31,220 nt of DNA from Chara braunii (GCA_003427395.1 BFEA01000007.1:2069091-2100310), one strand, 5' to 3'. Shown: positions 20,841 to 30,292, counted from the stretch's first letter. Translations and numbers: made by a program. Notes: generated by a model from the sequence alone, not told the origin.

Positions 20841-21314
20841 AGAAGGTCGAAATTTGGCAGAGGTTCAGACCCAAGTCAAGAGAAGGTTGAGTGTCTCCTG
20901 AGATCACTGAATACCCTAAGTAAGAGAGAAGTGTTCCCATATGAGGTTGTCAAGTATGAAATGGTCGAGAGTGGATGGGAACAAGAACGACTCTATATTT
21001 TGGCATTTTACTTCATCGATCTGGACACGTATGATGTGAGGATCTATGTCCCTAAAGAGATGAGTGTTGAGAATGTGTATGAGAGATGTTGGGGATTCGC
21101 TGAAGAGGTTGTGTTAAGAAAAAAAAAAAGACTTGAGAGAAAGAGTAAGAGTTTCATTGGATCTACCCGGTTTGCTATCTTAGAAGGATTCTCAACTCCT
21201 CCTTTACCTGATATTTTGTTAAGAAACAACTGGTCCGCTGTGATTGAGTTTACATTAAAAGTGAGAAGGGACCAAGGGTACAAACGAGCCGATCATACGC
21301 ACCTGCAAAAATGA
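20841..21314 (+). CDS. Array unit 3, best preserved open unit (157 codons, unrecognised)
   Basis: The frame is open from just after a TAG at 20838 to a TGA at 21312, but no ATG lies near its beginning; a GTG at 20931 is the first near-start codon. Segments in order: LLRSLNTLSKREVFPYEVVK (~20895-20955), YILAFYFIDLDTYDVRIYVP (~20994-21053), CWGFAEEV, KKKRLERKSKS, FSTPPLPDILLRNNWSAVIE (~21190-21250), then LKVRRDQG. It is alternating hydrophobic and basic with no signal peptide or membrane span. The TGA overlaps the ATG of unit 4 as ATGA, so units 3 and 4 may once have been a single repeated protein now split by a frameshift. Function unknown. Confidence 0.5.
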   Translation, partial: RRSKFGRGSDPSQEKVECLLRSLNTLSKREVFPYEVVKYEMVESGWEQERLYILAFYFIDLDTYDVRIYVPKEMSVENVYERCWGFAEEVVLRKKKRLERKSKSFIGSTRFAILEGFSTPPLPDILLRNNWSAVIEFTLKVRRDQGYKRADHTHLQK

Positions 21315-21853
21315 AACCCTGGATTAGGTTGGGAAGTGGATATAGGAAGTTGAGTAAGGAAGTTTTTGATAAACTGCTTAATTCCCTTAACTCTATAACA
21401 AGAAGAGCGGTGATTCCCTACGAAATCGTGAAGTATGAGGCGCTAAAGAATTTGGGATGAAAACTTGATGGTATGTATGTTCTTACCTGTTATTTTATTG
21501 ATCTTGATGAGTTTGATATTAGGATCTACGTGCCACAACATAGGTTCGGAGAAAGTAGACGTAGTCGATGTTGGCAACGAGCATCAGATATAGTGCATGA
21601 TGAAAAGAGAAGTCTTGAACGAGTAGGGAAAATTTTATCTTGGAGTATCTATGTCAGACCTTTCATTGGAATACCATCTCCTATTGTTGAAGGGCTTATC
21701 TTTTCGAGGGACAATTGGTTAGTCATGATAAATCTTGTATGGAAGGTGAAGAGGGATCAAGAAGAATATTCTACTGTGAGATACAAACTTTATGAAGTGA
21801 CGGGGTATGATAATCCCTTTGTGATTCTGAGATGTGAAACTTGTGGGAGATGA
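21311..21853 (+). pseudogene. Array unit 4, full length with a single stop
   Basis: It starts at an ATG (21311) and runs 180 codons to a TGA at 21851, with one internal TGA at 21458. It appears to show the full unit: head MKPWIRLGSGYRKLSKE, then LLNSLNSITRRAVIPYEIVK, then YVLTCYFIDLDEFDIRIYVP (landmark 21514), CWQRASDIV, LERVGKI, and FSRDNWLVMINLVWKVKRDQ. A C-terminal tail follows that ends in CETCGR with a CxxC-like pair. The stop lies in a poorly conserved linker. No homologous family comes to mind. Confidence 0.55.
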
Positions 21854-21880
21854 TATATAACGTTTCGAGAGACGGTTAAC

Positions 21881-22259
21881 GGGGGCCCAAATATTCGCCG
21901 TTTTCGTTGGCAATTGCGGTGCGAATTTCATCATTTTTTTCAAAAACAAACGATATGAGACCATAGTGCAAACATCAAAAAAAGAAATAGGCAAAAAAAA
22001 ACGAAAAAAAAAACAACAAAAAAACACTATGAAACCCTAACACAAAGACATTGTCGGAGTCATAGTAAAACATCCAACGAATTCAACAAAATGCCAACTT
22101 TTTCATTATTGATTCAAACATGTCAAAATCGCACACATGACGTACCCTAAAACACATATATATCACACAAAAAGAAGAAAAAAAAAAAAAAAAAAAGATC
22201 AGCACAATATGACAGTTTCAGTGCAATTCGGTGCAAAATTCGTCGAATATAACACCCCT
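21881..22259. mobile_element. MITE-like insertion, 379 bp, flanked by GGTTAAC
   Basis: GGTTAAC at 21874-21880 and at 22260-22266 flank a 379-bp A-rich, non-coding piece. Its left end starts GGGGGCCCAAATATTCGCCG and the reverse complement of its right end starts AGGGGTGTTATATTCGACG. These are imperfect terminal inverted repeats sharing GGGG and ATATTCGnCG, followed by a shared AATTGC. It lies between array units 4 and 5; units on both sides remain recognisable. The superfamily is unclear: a 7-bp target duplication fits few classes well. Confidence 0.55.
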
Positions 22260-22265
22260 GGTTAA

Positions 22266-22652
22266 CTACGTGTGAACGTTTCACATCCTGTGGTCACATT
22301 CTTGAATTCCGACAGTCTGGATGTGAGGGTTTACGCCTCAGCCTGTCCAGAGGAGGAAGTTGACTACTTTGAGTGTTTGAAGGGAGCGTATGTCAGCCTC
22401 ATGCGAACAAGAGAGTGACTTGAGAAGTTAAAAAGAAAAGTGACATGGGGAGTGAGAGTAAGTCAGTTTGAGAAACTCCCTGGGTTTTTAATAGCTGACC
22501 GATTTGAGGACAGGAGAGATTGGATGCCTCTGCTGGAGACTATTGTCGAGGTTGGTAGAGCAAGAGAGAAAGACTTTACTGTGATGATAAAATCCCTGCT
22601 TTTGAGTACCTTTGAGAATAGATTCGATATCCCTGATTATGTTCATCCTTAG
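22266..22652 (+). pseudogene. Array unit 5 (head missing)
   Basis: The frame from 22266 to a TAG at 22650 has one internal TGA at 22416. It reads HPVVTFLNSDSLDVRVYA (landmark 22320), PEEEVDYFECLKGAYVSL, LEKLKRKVTWG, KLPGFLIADRFEDRRDWMPL and TIVEVGRAREKD, aligning with units 2 to 4 from the YFIDLD segment onward. The first ~60 residues are absent. Subtracting the MITE and one target copy leaves about 420 bp to unit 4, so DNA was lost here, perhaps around the insertion. Confidence 0.6.
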
Positions 22653-22712
22653 ATTTATCTTTCAGATGTTGTTTATGATGGTTAACAATGTCCAGCTTGG
22701 TTGAACAACTAA

Positions 22713-22901
22713 CGTTCGGGGTTGTGCTGGAAGGAAGAACAGTCTACCTTGGATGAGCTTGAGTTTTTGCAACCTTTCTTTGATCAGATGAGAAATTCTG
22801 CTCCGAGAGTTGTCACTGACCAGACTGAGATCAACTATTTATTAAAGGTGGTGAAAGTGGGAACTGTTGAGAGAATATCATATCACTCCTCTAGAGAATG
22901 A
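22713..22901 (+). pseudogene. Array unit 5b (C-terminal half only)
   Basis: An open stretch in the same frame as unit 5 reads LDELEFLQPFFDQMRNSAPR and then EINYLLKVVKVGTVERISYH before a TGA at 22899. The order L.E..F, P.V, N-aromatic, KV matches the LERK..PP.P..NW..KV end of other units. The N-terminal half is missing. Confidence 0.4.
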
Positions 22902-22940
22902 GTCTTCTTTTCCAGAAGAATTAACAACGGTTTGTAAGCA

Positions 22941-23222
22941 ATGCAACTTGACTATGAAATTATAAACTTCACACGATACTTTATGATTCGGGGTACAGTA
23001 AAAGGATATAACAGAAGATTAAGTAGGGATGATGAAAAAAAGCTGATTGAGGATTATATTTGAAGACTGAGAAGAATTGCGTTGCCCTTGATCACCACTC
23101 AGTGTATCCCCTGGGATAAGATAACTACACTGTTACTGAAAATGAGGAAAGTATTTGAGCCTTGTCAGACCATGGCCTATGAGGAAAGCAACTACTACAT
23201 GCCACAAAGAGGTAGGGGGTGA
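22941..23222 (+). pseudogene. Array unit 6 (N-terminal half)
   Basis: From an ATG at 22941 the frame reads 93 codons with one TGA at 23061, ending at a TGA at 23220. The head RGTVKGYNRRLSRDDEKK aligns with GYRKLSKEVFDK of unit 4, and RLRRIALPLITTQCIPWDKI aligns with SITRRAVIPYEIVKYE. After 23222 another frame (23155-23370) may carry a remnant of the middle part, but similarity is poor. It is the last unit I can recognise. Confidence 0.5.
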
Positions 23223-24054
23223 ATTTTTAACTATTTTTGTGTCAAGTGCGTTCACTAGCACAGGACGGGACAGTACATCCCGAAGCTCATGTGGTGAGGT
23301 TTTTTACTTTATCCGCAAGGGTCTGCAAGAAGCAAGTGTTGAAATCGGAGGGAGATGTAGTGAGGCTTGATCCTTGAGCAGGGCTCGGGGGTTTGAGATG
23401 CTATTCATTCTAAAAAGGATTATATTGTCCCTCGCCACAGTATACTTCTGTCAAAGTCGGGGAGTAAAGGTTAGTATTCTCACAAGAATTATGATTGAGA
23501 GTGTTATTTATTAGCGATTTTGTCTCTAATTATAACGTGCCTATTATATGATATGCCTGTTGATATAAACTTATCATTATGAAGTATTTGTATATGCTTT
23601 GGATAACTGACTAGTTTGTACATAATGCGTTTGATTGTTATAAGAATTGTTGATGCTAGTTATTAAGGTAATATATCATTTTTTCAATGACTAAATATCA
23701 TTATGAATTTTGATATCTGTGAATATGCTATTATTTTGATATATTACTATTATTATTTTCTCTAAGTTGGGCGGTCGTAAACACTAGAAAGTATAGATTT
23801 TTAGTAGAGGATAGCTTGGAGCCAAGACTTTCAGAGTAGGGGGTGTAAAAATGATGATTGTTAGCATAGTAACGGAAGGCGTATGCCGAACATTTTTTTG
23901 TGATGGGCAAAACCCAGATCAGAGCGAAGGCAACTCATGATGTCATATGCTAACGAAGATCCCAATATGGCCTTACCAGTTAAAAAGGAACATGAATTCG
24001 AGATATCGTTGCCAAGGCATCAAGGAAAAATAATATATCTCTTCCTAATGGGGC
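23223..24054. other. AT-rich DNA, no gene seen
   Basis: From about 23480 to 23760 the sequence is rich in A and T with short TTATTA and ATTATG words. No ORF of note and no clear repeat. Confidence 0.5.
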
Positions 24055-24612
24055 ATGTTAATAGACAAGGGGGTCTTCGTCTAGATCGAGTTTGGCTTTG
24101 ATGATGACCGAAAGTGTGCAATCGTGAAGCTGACCCTATACGCCCCACCATCATTTTGGGTCTTGCATGGGATTCAGTTGGCGCTTGGGCATGGAAGCCT
24201 ACTCGTGAGGTCTTTGAGAGTAGCAAAGGGAGCTGCAACAAAGTGAGTGAGAGGAAGGGTTCATAAAGGAGAGGCACATGTGGAGACTCGTATAGAAGTC
24301 AAGCGAGTTGAAGAGTTTGTACTTCCCTCAGCCCCGTTGCGTGTTGTCCTGCCCAGCTTCCTTGTAAGAAAATGTTTTTGGGGACAGACAACGGTAGAGG
24401 CCGCAGCAGAAGCCGCTTTGAAGGCACGAGAATGGGGATGTGCGCGGTATACGTGCGAGTTGATATATGGTCTGTACTTGGACCAAAGATTTCTACCTCA
24501 TAGTGAAGAACTCAGGAACTTGGTCAATATAATTGACGCATATGCGAGTGACCGTGATCCAAATGAAAGGGTTGCAGATTGGAACGAGGTTCGGGTAGTA
24601 GCAGACCAATAG
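24055..24612 (+). pseudogene. Unrecognised protein with two in-frame stops
   Basis: One frame runs from an ATG at 24055 to a TAG at 24610, interrupted by TAG at 24082 and TGA at 24244. The reading has ordinary globular composition: IEFGFDDDRKCAIVKLTLYA, then LRVVLPSFLVRKCFWGQTTV, then an alanine-rich helix VEAAAEAALKAREWGCA, then YTCELIYGLYLDQRFL and NLVNIIDAYASDRDPNE. It is 185 codons including the stops. No motif I know fits, and it does not align with the array units upstream. It may be a host gene piece or another transposon protein. Confidence 0.45.
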
Positions 24613-24672
24613 GGGGTGCACTTGTATTCTGTCAAAGTGTGAGGGGGTGCACTTGTATTCTGTCAAAGTGTG
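24611..24672 (+). repeat. Perfect 31-bp tandem duplication
   Basis: Two identical 31-bp copies (24611-24641 and 24642-24672), starting AGGGGGTGCACTTGTATTCT. The first copy overlaps the TAG stop of the upstream pseudogene frame. Perfect identity implies a recent event. Confidence 0.97.
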
Positions 24673-25487
24673 ATTCTCATGAACTTGCGTATACCTGTGG
24701 ACATAAAAGTCGGGATAGCAGACTAACTAATTGTGTGAGCCTAACTCTATGTTTTAGTCAGCAGGGTCCTGATGGTATGATGTATGAGGCTAGAAGATAT
24801 ACGTGTGCTTTCAGTGCTTTGTGTGTATATGACTAGATCATAAGCGGACTCAAGTTAGATTGGATGAGTTACTCTCAGGCTCGTGGGACTGCTCAAGGGT
24901 AGAATAGCGAGAGCATAATCAGAGTATGAAAGTGAGCCTTGTGCATGTACGGATTGTTGAGGGTAGAAGACAAATGAGGGTATGACTTAGAATATGAATT
25001 TAAGTGCATCATGAGATCATGTGAGGATGTGATCTTGTTAGGAGCATTGATTTGACTTTGATTGTGATACTTGACCCCTTTAGATATGTGCTTCAGGGGG
25101 TATCACCCTAAGATTCGAAAGAGGTGATTGTGTTTTGAAGGATGAGTTTCCTCTTAACCATACCACCCTGAGTTATAAGATTATACGCACCCATGCGTTT
25201 GTACATAGGATATGCATGAAATTTGGTGAGTTAGGATTTAAGTTTTAGAAATCTATGACCTATAAAAGAGGAATATGTACAACGTTCTGACTCAAAGATC
25301 GTTTTAAGTCTTTGATCCATCAAAGCATGGTAGGCCATGTTTTACGTCTTTGGATATTTAGATATGTCTTGAATTACGTGGATTCCTTTGATTTGAAGAG
25401 AGCGATTACGTATTGACTAAGATTGTTCTAGTTTTAGCTCTGTTCGGAAAAACCACGATTTTTGTGTGATACCGGGGCCAGTGTGAG
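24673..25487. other. No gene seen
   Basis: G/T-rich sequence on the plus strand without supported ORFs or repeats. It could be eroded transposon sequence. Confidence 0.4.
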
Positions 25488-25871
25488 TTGAGATTGTTCA
25501 ATAGTATGTGTATATATGTAATTCAATACCATATTTGGGTCGCCTTTGAGTTGGGATATTATCTGAGACTACTCCTTCTATATGACGATCAGAATCACTC
25601 TCACATGTGTGGTTTTATCCTGATGTATGATGGTTTTGTGTTAGAGATGTATAAGAAACATCTCGTGTATTGTGTATTTCTGAAAGTGAATGGATGTGAA
25701 ATGTCTACTCTTCAGTATACTCGTGCGGTCTTCCCACAGGCGGGTGATAGGGTCGGGTATAAGGAGAGGGAGTGCAGTATGTTTTTGAAAAAGATTGTGA
25801 GAATCCTAAGGGATTTATGGATCATTGAGACTCGAATGCTTACCATGCGAATGTTTATTGTTGAGTTGTGA
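25488..25871 (+). CDS. Doubtful 127-codon ORF, unrecognised
   Basis: Open from 25488 (non-ATG start) to a TGA at 25869. The reading is rich in tyrosine, leucine and methionine, for example YHIWVAFELGYYLRLLLLYD, and contains KERECSMFLKKIVRILRDLW near the end. No family is recognised and the minus strand has an equally long ORF overlapping it, so this may be chance. Confidence 0.2.
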   Translation: MRLFNSMCIYVIQYHIWVAFELGYYLRLLLLYDDQNHSHMCGFILMYDGFVLEMYKKHLVYCVFLKVNGCEMSTLQYTRAVFPQAGDRVGYKERECSMFLKKIVRILRDLWIIETRMLTMRMFIVEL

Positions 25872-26430
25872 TGAGGACCCATAAGTTGGTCTCTCGGTTT
25901 GAGTTTTTTTATGGTTGAGACACCTTCGAGTGAAAATGTAATTTTGTGCTTATTTGGAAGACTCATCTTCAGATAGGGAAAATATTTTAAAAGAAAGGTC
26001 GCATGAGTGTTCATCCTAGAAAAGAAGGGATGACTGGGAGACCTATTGAGTGAGACCTCCTTCATATGAAAGGTGGTTAATACATTTAATGGCATGATAA
26101 GTTGATTTTGACTGATAAAGACTGGCGAGAAGCACTACGTTGTGTTTGACTATTGGTGAAATTTTGGAGGTCGCAAGAGTGATTTATTTAGGAGTTGTCA
26201 CTTAAATGTGACTTTCTTGCTCTGATGAAGTAGGGAGCTCATGATCTTCTGAATCTAGCGGTGATTTTGTTTTGTGAATGTGGAGAGTTTGTCGTGTTTC
26301 TCTGTGTTGTCTCACAGAGCACTGGTAAATACCTTTTGTGTGTGACAGACCTTTACGTAGTCTCGCAGTAGGCCTGTACTGTTGCGACACACCGTCCAAC
26401 CACTTGTGTTAATCTTAGGACATTTATGAT
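25872..26430. other. No gene seen
   Basis: Non-coding, G/T-leaning sequence without visible repeats. Confidence 0.4.
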
Positions 26431-26438
26431 AATACCAA

Positions 26439-26601
26439 GCTAACGGTAAAGGTTAGCATTACTAGGGTGCAACCCCTAATGTTAGCTGATGATCGGCTTA
26501 ACCTGAACAGCGGGCCTACGTCTTGCCAAGGGAGTAAATACTTAAAGGGGTGTGGCCACCTATGAGGGCTTTACTCCTACTGAACGGCGTGGGATAGGAG
26601 T
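26439..26601 (+). other. Cluster of hairpins with two mutually exclusive pairings
   Basis: GCTAAC (26439-26444) pairs with GTTAGC (26452-26457). TAGGG (26463-26467) pairs with CCCTA (26474-26478). GGAGTAAA (26531-26538) pairs with TTTACTCC (26570-26577), while the overlapping ACTCCTA (26573-26579) can instead pair with TAGGAGT (26595-26601). No ORF covers the cluster. Confidence 0.55.
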
Positions 26602-29270
26602 TGAGTCGAGTCTTTTTGAGTCCTCATTGAATGCTTATCAAGAGAAAGTCTATCGTGGTGCAACCTGTGAGGGCAGTACCGCTAAAATAACAATGTGGTG
26701 GGCCGTAGATCTGGCTTGATCACCCAGACTATCGTGGGCCAAGACCTGACATTTCTGTACTAGACTGCAGGGAGAGTCTAAGATAAGATTTATGTATAAA
26801 TATTTGTTTGATTGTGAGAATTGTTGGAGCGCGACCTGGATGCAATAAGGAATACTTGCTGATGGTTTTACTGATCAGTCTTCTAGTGATAGACTGTGCA
26901 CCTTATTATGATCTATCTTTTGTCGACTTCCATATAATATCTCTGGCCTCCCTGAAAGTTCTCAGCCAAAGTAACCATACTGCTTGTCTCCTCTCTGATG
27001 ATACTGATACGCGGTACTTAACTAACAGTCTGTTTCCTGATAGTAACGCAGAGTGTTCTCCTTTCCATCCAATTTTCTGAGGGCGCAATGTATTATATTT
27101 TCTCAATTGTACTTCGGCGTTTGCTTTCTTGGCCCGTCAGAAGTAGGGGTTTAAGTATGCCGACGACAAAGACAATTCATTACTGGCTGCCAACCACACC
27201 CTTTTGACATATCATTTTCCTTACTAGGTCACGGTGTAGAAGGGCAAGGTACTAATGGGCTAAAACCTGATACTGCGTGAACAGTCTCTTTTCCCAATAT
27301 GAGTAGGGTGTGATTAATCCCTCAGCACGACACATATGCAGTGTGAAGCATGGTTATCAGTGACGACCAAAGCCGTTTAAACCTGCCTCAGAGATGACAT
27401 AAGCCACTCTTATCATGTTTCTTGTCGCACAAAGCGTGACTGAGTTCAGTCTTTCACGCTAGGCAAGGAAGTGAAACACAAACCATGAATTAGCACAAGA
27501 GATCATGTAGTGGGAAAGAGTTGGAATAATGCGCATGTTGGAGAACAGAGAAGATGAACCACAAAACGGTAGCACTCGAGGAAGCTTATCTTCTATTATT
27601 ATACTTCGATGACCTGTAAGGCATCATTAACTTTGCTCTTGACTACCATTTTTAGCAACGCATCCTAGAATAACCTGAGATCAATCACAATCAAGTCGGT
27701 ATTTGGCTAGCATGTAGGCGATCCTTCCTAAAACAGATCGCCTTCGACTCATTGACCATGACTAAAGAGGATATCCAAGAACAGTCCAGTAAGGGTCCCA
27801 AGCAAGCAATTGGCAATTAAGAGGGAAAAGGAAAAAAAAAAACGGAACAAGATTGATAATGGGATTTCCTTATCTGGCTAGCTCGAACGCGAATGGTTCA
27901 ATATTACTGATAAGCCCCCAGTCTTAAGTTCAAATCCTTCACGATACAGTTTCTCCGCTTTATTTCCTCTTTCACTGGGAAGTCGAACACTGGCCAGGAC
28001 CCTGGGCTTGAGCCTTTCTCACTATCTTCCTGCCTGACCACCTATTAATCCTTGGTTCTAGTAGTCCACGACCCTGAGTAAAGAGAACTAATTATTTACT
28101 CTCGTTAACTTCATCTCTATCTATAGTCGTAAACATATTGAGTTCAATGCAACAGCAATCAGGCCTGGGTTCAGAGTTCTCTGCTAAGGCACACAATCCA
28201 ACGGTATTAACTTGTCATTCACGTACAGTGTCAGCACCACTGCTAAGCGTAACGGCCCTGTTCCGTCACAAAAGCTTACAGATGCAGCTGAGTTACGTCG
28301 GAAGGCGAACAACTTTCATCTCATTGTGAGAGCGAGAGTTTCCTCTATCCCTGTACAGTAAAGAGGCTTGATGCACATTGCACATCATGCGCCAGGGTAC
28401 TTTTATCACTTTCAGATCAACGACTACCAATGAGAGAAAGAATTGGCTTCTTTTCGCTCTTCTTCTGGAATCTGGCTCTCTTCAAGATCTCTTTCAGGAA
28501 GTAAGCACATGACTCACTCCTCCGTACATCCGTCAGCACTTCGTTTTATTAGATCTTGACGTCAACCAAGACTCACTATTACGAGGTCAGATCACGTATG
28601 CTGCGGTATGCAATGACGAAGGTCAGACAGACTGCACATACAACGCGGTTTTTAGTAATTTCTGATGTTAACAGTTAGACGCATGGAGACTCAACTGGAG
28701 AGAGACGACCTTCACTAAGTCTCCCCCTTACCTGTCCCGCTCTTCTCGTTCTCACCGAGTTTCGCCTATCTTCACACCAATCACGCATAGACAGTGCAGC
28801 GCGCATTGCAGAGCCTCTTCCCACCCGCTTGTCTCGAGAAAGTTGCGGTCATGATCCCAAGGCGAGCCCTCTCCCTCAATTACATGATAGGGATAAATTG
28901 CAATAGAGTGGTTCGCCTACTACCAACCTCGACCAGCCTCTCTTGATGAGCATGCGTGTTAAACACATGTCACTCTTCGTTCTTGCACGCTGCCCCCCCA
29001 GCGCCAGCCCTCGATTACTGCTACCCCTTCTGTCGTCGAGTGTATCGGCCTTCCGTCGTTCGAGGCTGACACCGGTGAGTACCCAACGCCCTCTGCCAAC
29101 AAGAACTGGCTCCTCCTCTTGGCGCATATGCCAAAGCGAGCACACTATCACATTGATCATGTACTAGCCAACTAGTGCATGAGCGATGACCCCCGCTTCT
29201 CTCTCTCATGTCCCGCAAGTGTCTCGCATACCACTAAACTAACTTGCTCCGAAATATGAAGTCCCCAAGC
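26602..29270. other. Non-coding DNA, no gene seen
   Basis: ORFs of 63-94 codons occur without motifs. An A run lies near 27830-27842. A strong hairpin lies at 27433-27460 (separate entry). If the integrase fragment below belonged to a complete retrotransposon, its 3' LTR would fall in this direction, but I could not recognise one. Confidence 0.4.
27433..27460. other. Two-part hairpin
   Basis: AGCGTGA (27433-27439) pairs with TCACGCT (27454-27460), and inside it CTGA (27440-27443) pairs with TCAG (27446-27449) around GT, with a TCTT bulge. Confidence 0.7.
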
Positions 29271-29272
29271 TG

Positions 29273-29417
29273 ATAACTCTCTTGGTCCAGCAAGGCTGAA
29301 CTTTTTTATGTCTATCTTTTTGATAGCTCATTTGGACGGGCAGCTCGATCATAAGACACGGAGTTCCTCTACCGGCATCTCTCTGGCCGGGTAGAGCCGA
29401 ACTTTTTTATGTCCATC
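29273..29417 (+). repeat. Direct repeat, 101-bp offset, with an internal hairpin
   Basis: A 22-bp word ending CTTTTTTATGTCTATC at 29295-29316 recurs with two mismatches at 29396-29417, and similarity extends about 20 bp upstream of each. Between them CTCTACC (29367-29373) pairs with GGTAGAG (29390-29396). Confidence 0.75.
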
Positions 29418-29617
29418 AGACTTTCTTTTCATCATGAGACTAAAACTGGTTACTTTTTTGATGTTCCACAGTCACGAGTTCTCTGAACTTAATATCACTG
29501 CAGCTGCACTTTACAATTACTCCCCACTCAGGGATCTGACGCTCGTGGACAGACTGCAACCCAACATTCTTGACACTTTTGATCTCATTGATTTCGTCGC
29601 TTATAGAAAATAATAAA

Positions 29618-30292
29618 TCAATTCAGGTGCAGAAACGAATACAGATCATCTGAAAAAAAGTATCTCTCAAGTCCTTTGTGACAAAATCTAACATGCTGAA
29701 AATTGACATGCTGACTTGACAATACAAGAACAGTCATAATTTTGTTGAAGTTCTTGTCTTTGCAGTACCTCTCTGCCTCACCATACTTTTCCCAGTTCTC
29801 TGAAGCAACTCTCTTACTAGATGGCTGATTCCTGTTTCCTTTCTTTGAAGTAATTGTAGGGACTAGGTCAGAGTCCCTGAAGATAGACTTACGAAGTCTC
29901 GACCGCGATACCATGTCATGAACTCTTGAGCCATCCATCTTTGATATCTCACAGACTATGCCTTCTGCTTCATTTGTAATTTTGTAGGGACCGAGCCATC
30001 AGGGACCCAATCGCTTAGTCCACTAAGTCTCAAGAGAACTGTCGTATAGAAGAACAACGTCACAAACTTTCAGTTTCTCTTTTCTTATGTATCTCTTTTT
30101 GTTCCAACTCTCTTGATATGACAGTCTGCTAGTTGTCATCCTCTCTGCGGCATCCACTACTGCCTGATCAACCTCTGATATCTATTTCATTCTGATATAA
30201 AGAAGCTCTAAAATAGAATATTATCTGTCACTTTCTTGACTTAACCACCTTTTGATTATGCTTTCAATAGGCAAAGTAGCATATCGACCGTT
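29618..30292 (-). pseudogene. Ty3/gypsy retrotransposon integrase, C-terminal fragment
   Basis: Read on the minus strand from 30292, one frame gives GRYATLPIESIIKRWL, then AAERMTTSRLSYQESWNKKR, then EKLKVCDVVLLYDSSLE, then WLGPYKITNEAEG, then MDGSRVHDMVSRSRLRKSIF. This is the usual end of Ty3/gypsy integrases: the LPIE block after the catalytic core, the basic linker, the VGDLVLLYDS-like block (here C replaces G) and the GPY/F motif. Four stops (TAA, TAG, TAG, TGA) fall before the final 107 open codons. Integrase inserts the element cDNA into host DNA. Catalytic D,D,E residues are absent because the fragment is cut at about 30291, where unrelated repetitive DNA begins. Confidence 0.82.

Larger units (their letters stand above)
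17557..23222 (+). repeat. Decaying tandem array of one unrecognised protein-coding unit
   Basis: At least nine coding remnants on the plus strand share an alignable protein pattern. It begins with a basic GYRKLS-like head, then L..SLN....R.V.PYE.VKYE, then a hydrophobic Y.L.FYFIDLD segment running into YDVRIYVP, then a CW..A..V block, an LER or LEK block, a PP.P block and an NW..VI...KV.RDQ-like end. The three best-placed units (2 to 4) have their YDVR/YDIR landmark at 20546, 21033 and 21514, a spacing of 487 and 481 bp. The array is purine-rich on the plus strand. Individual units are listed below. Confidence 0.7.

Noticed and set aside
27860-27945. tRNA-like segment with GGCTAGCTC and AGTTCAAATCC box words
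   Set aside because: The T-arm and acceptor stem do not pair, so it is not a supportable tRNA; at most a decayed tRNA-derived repeat.
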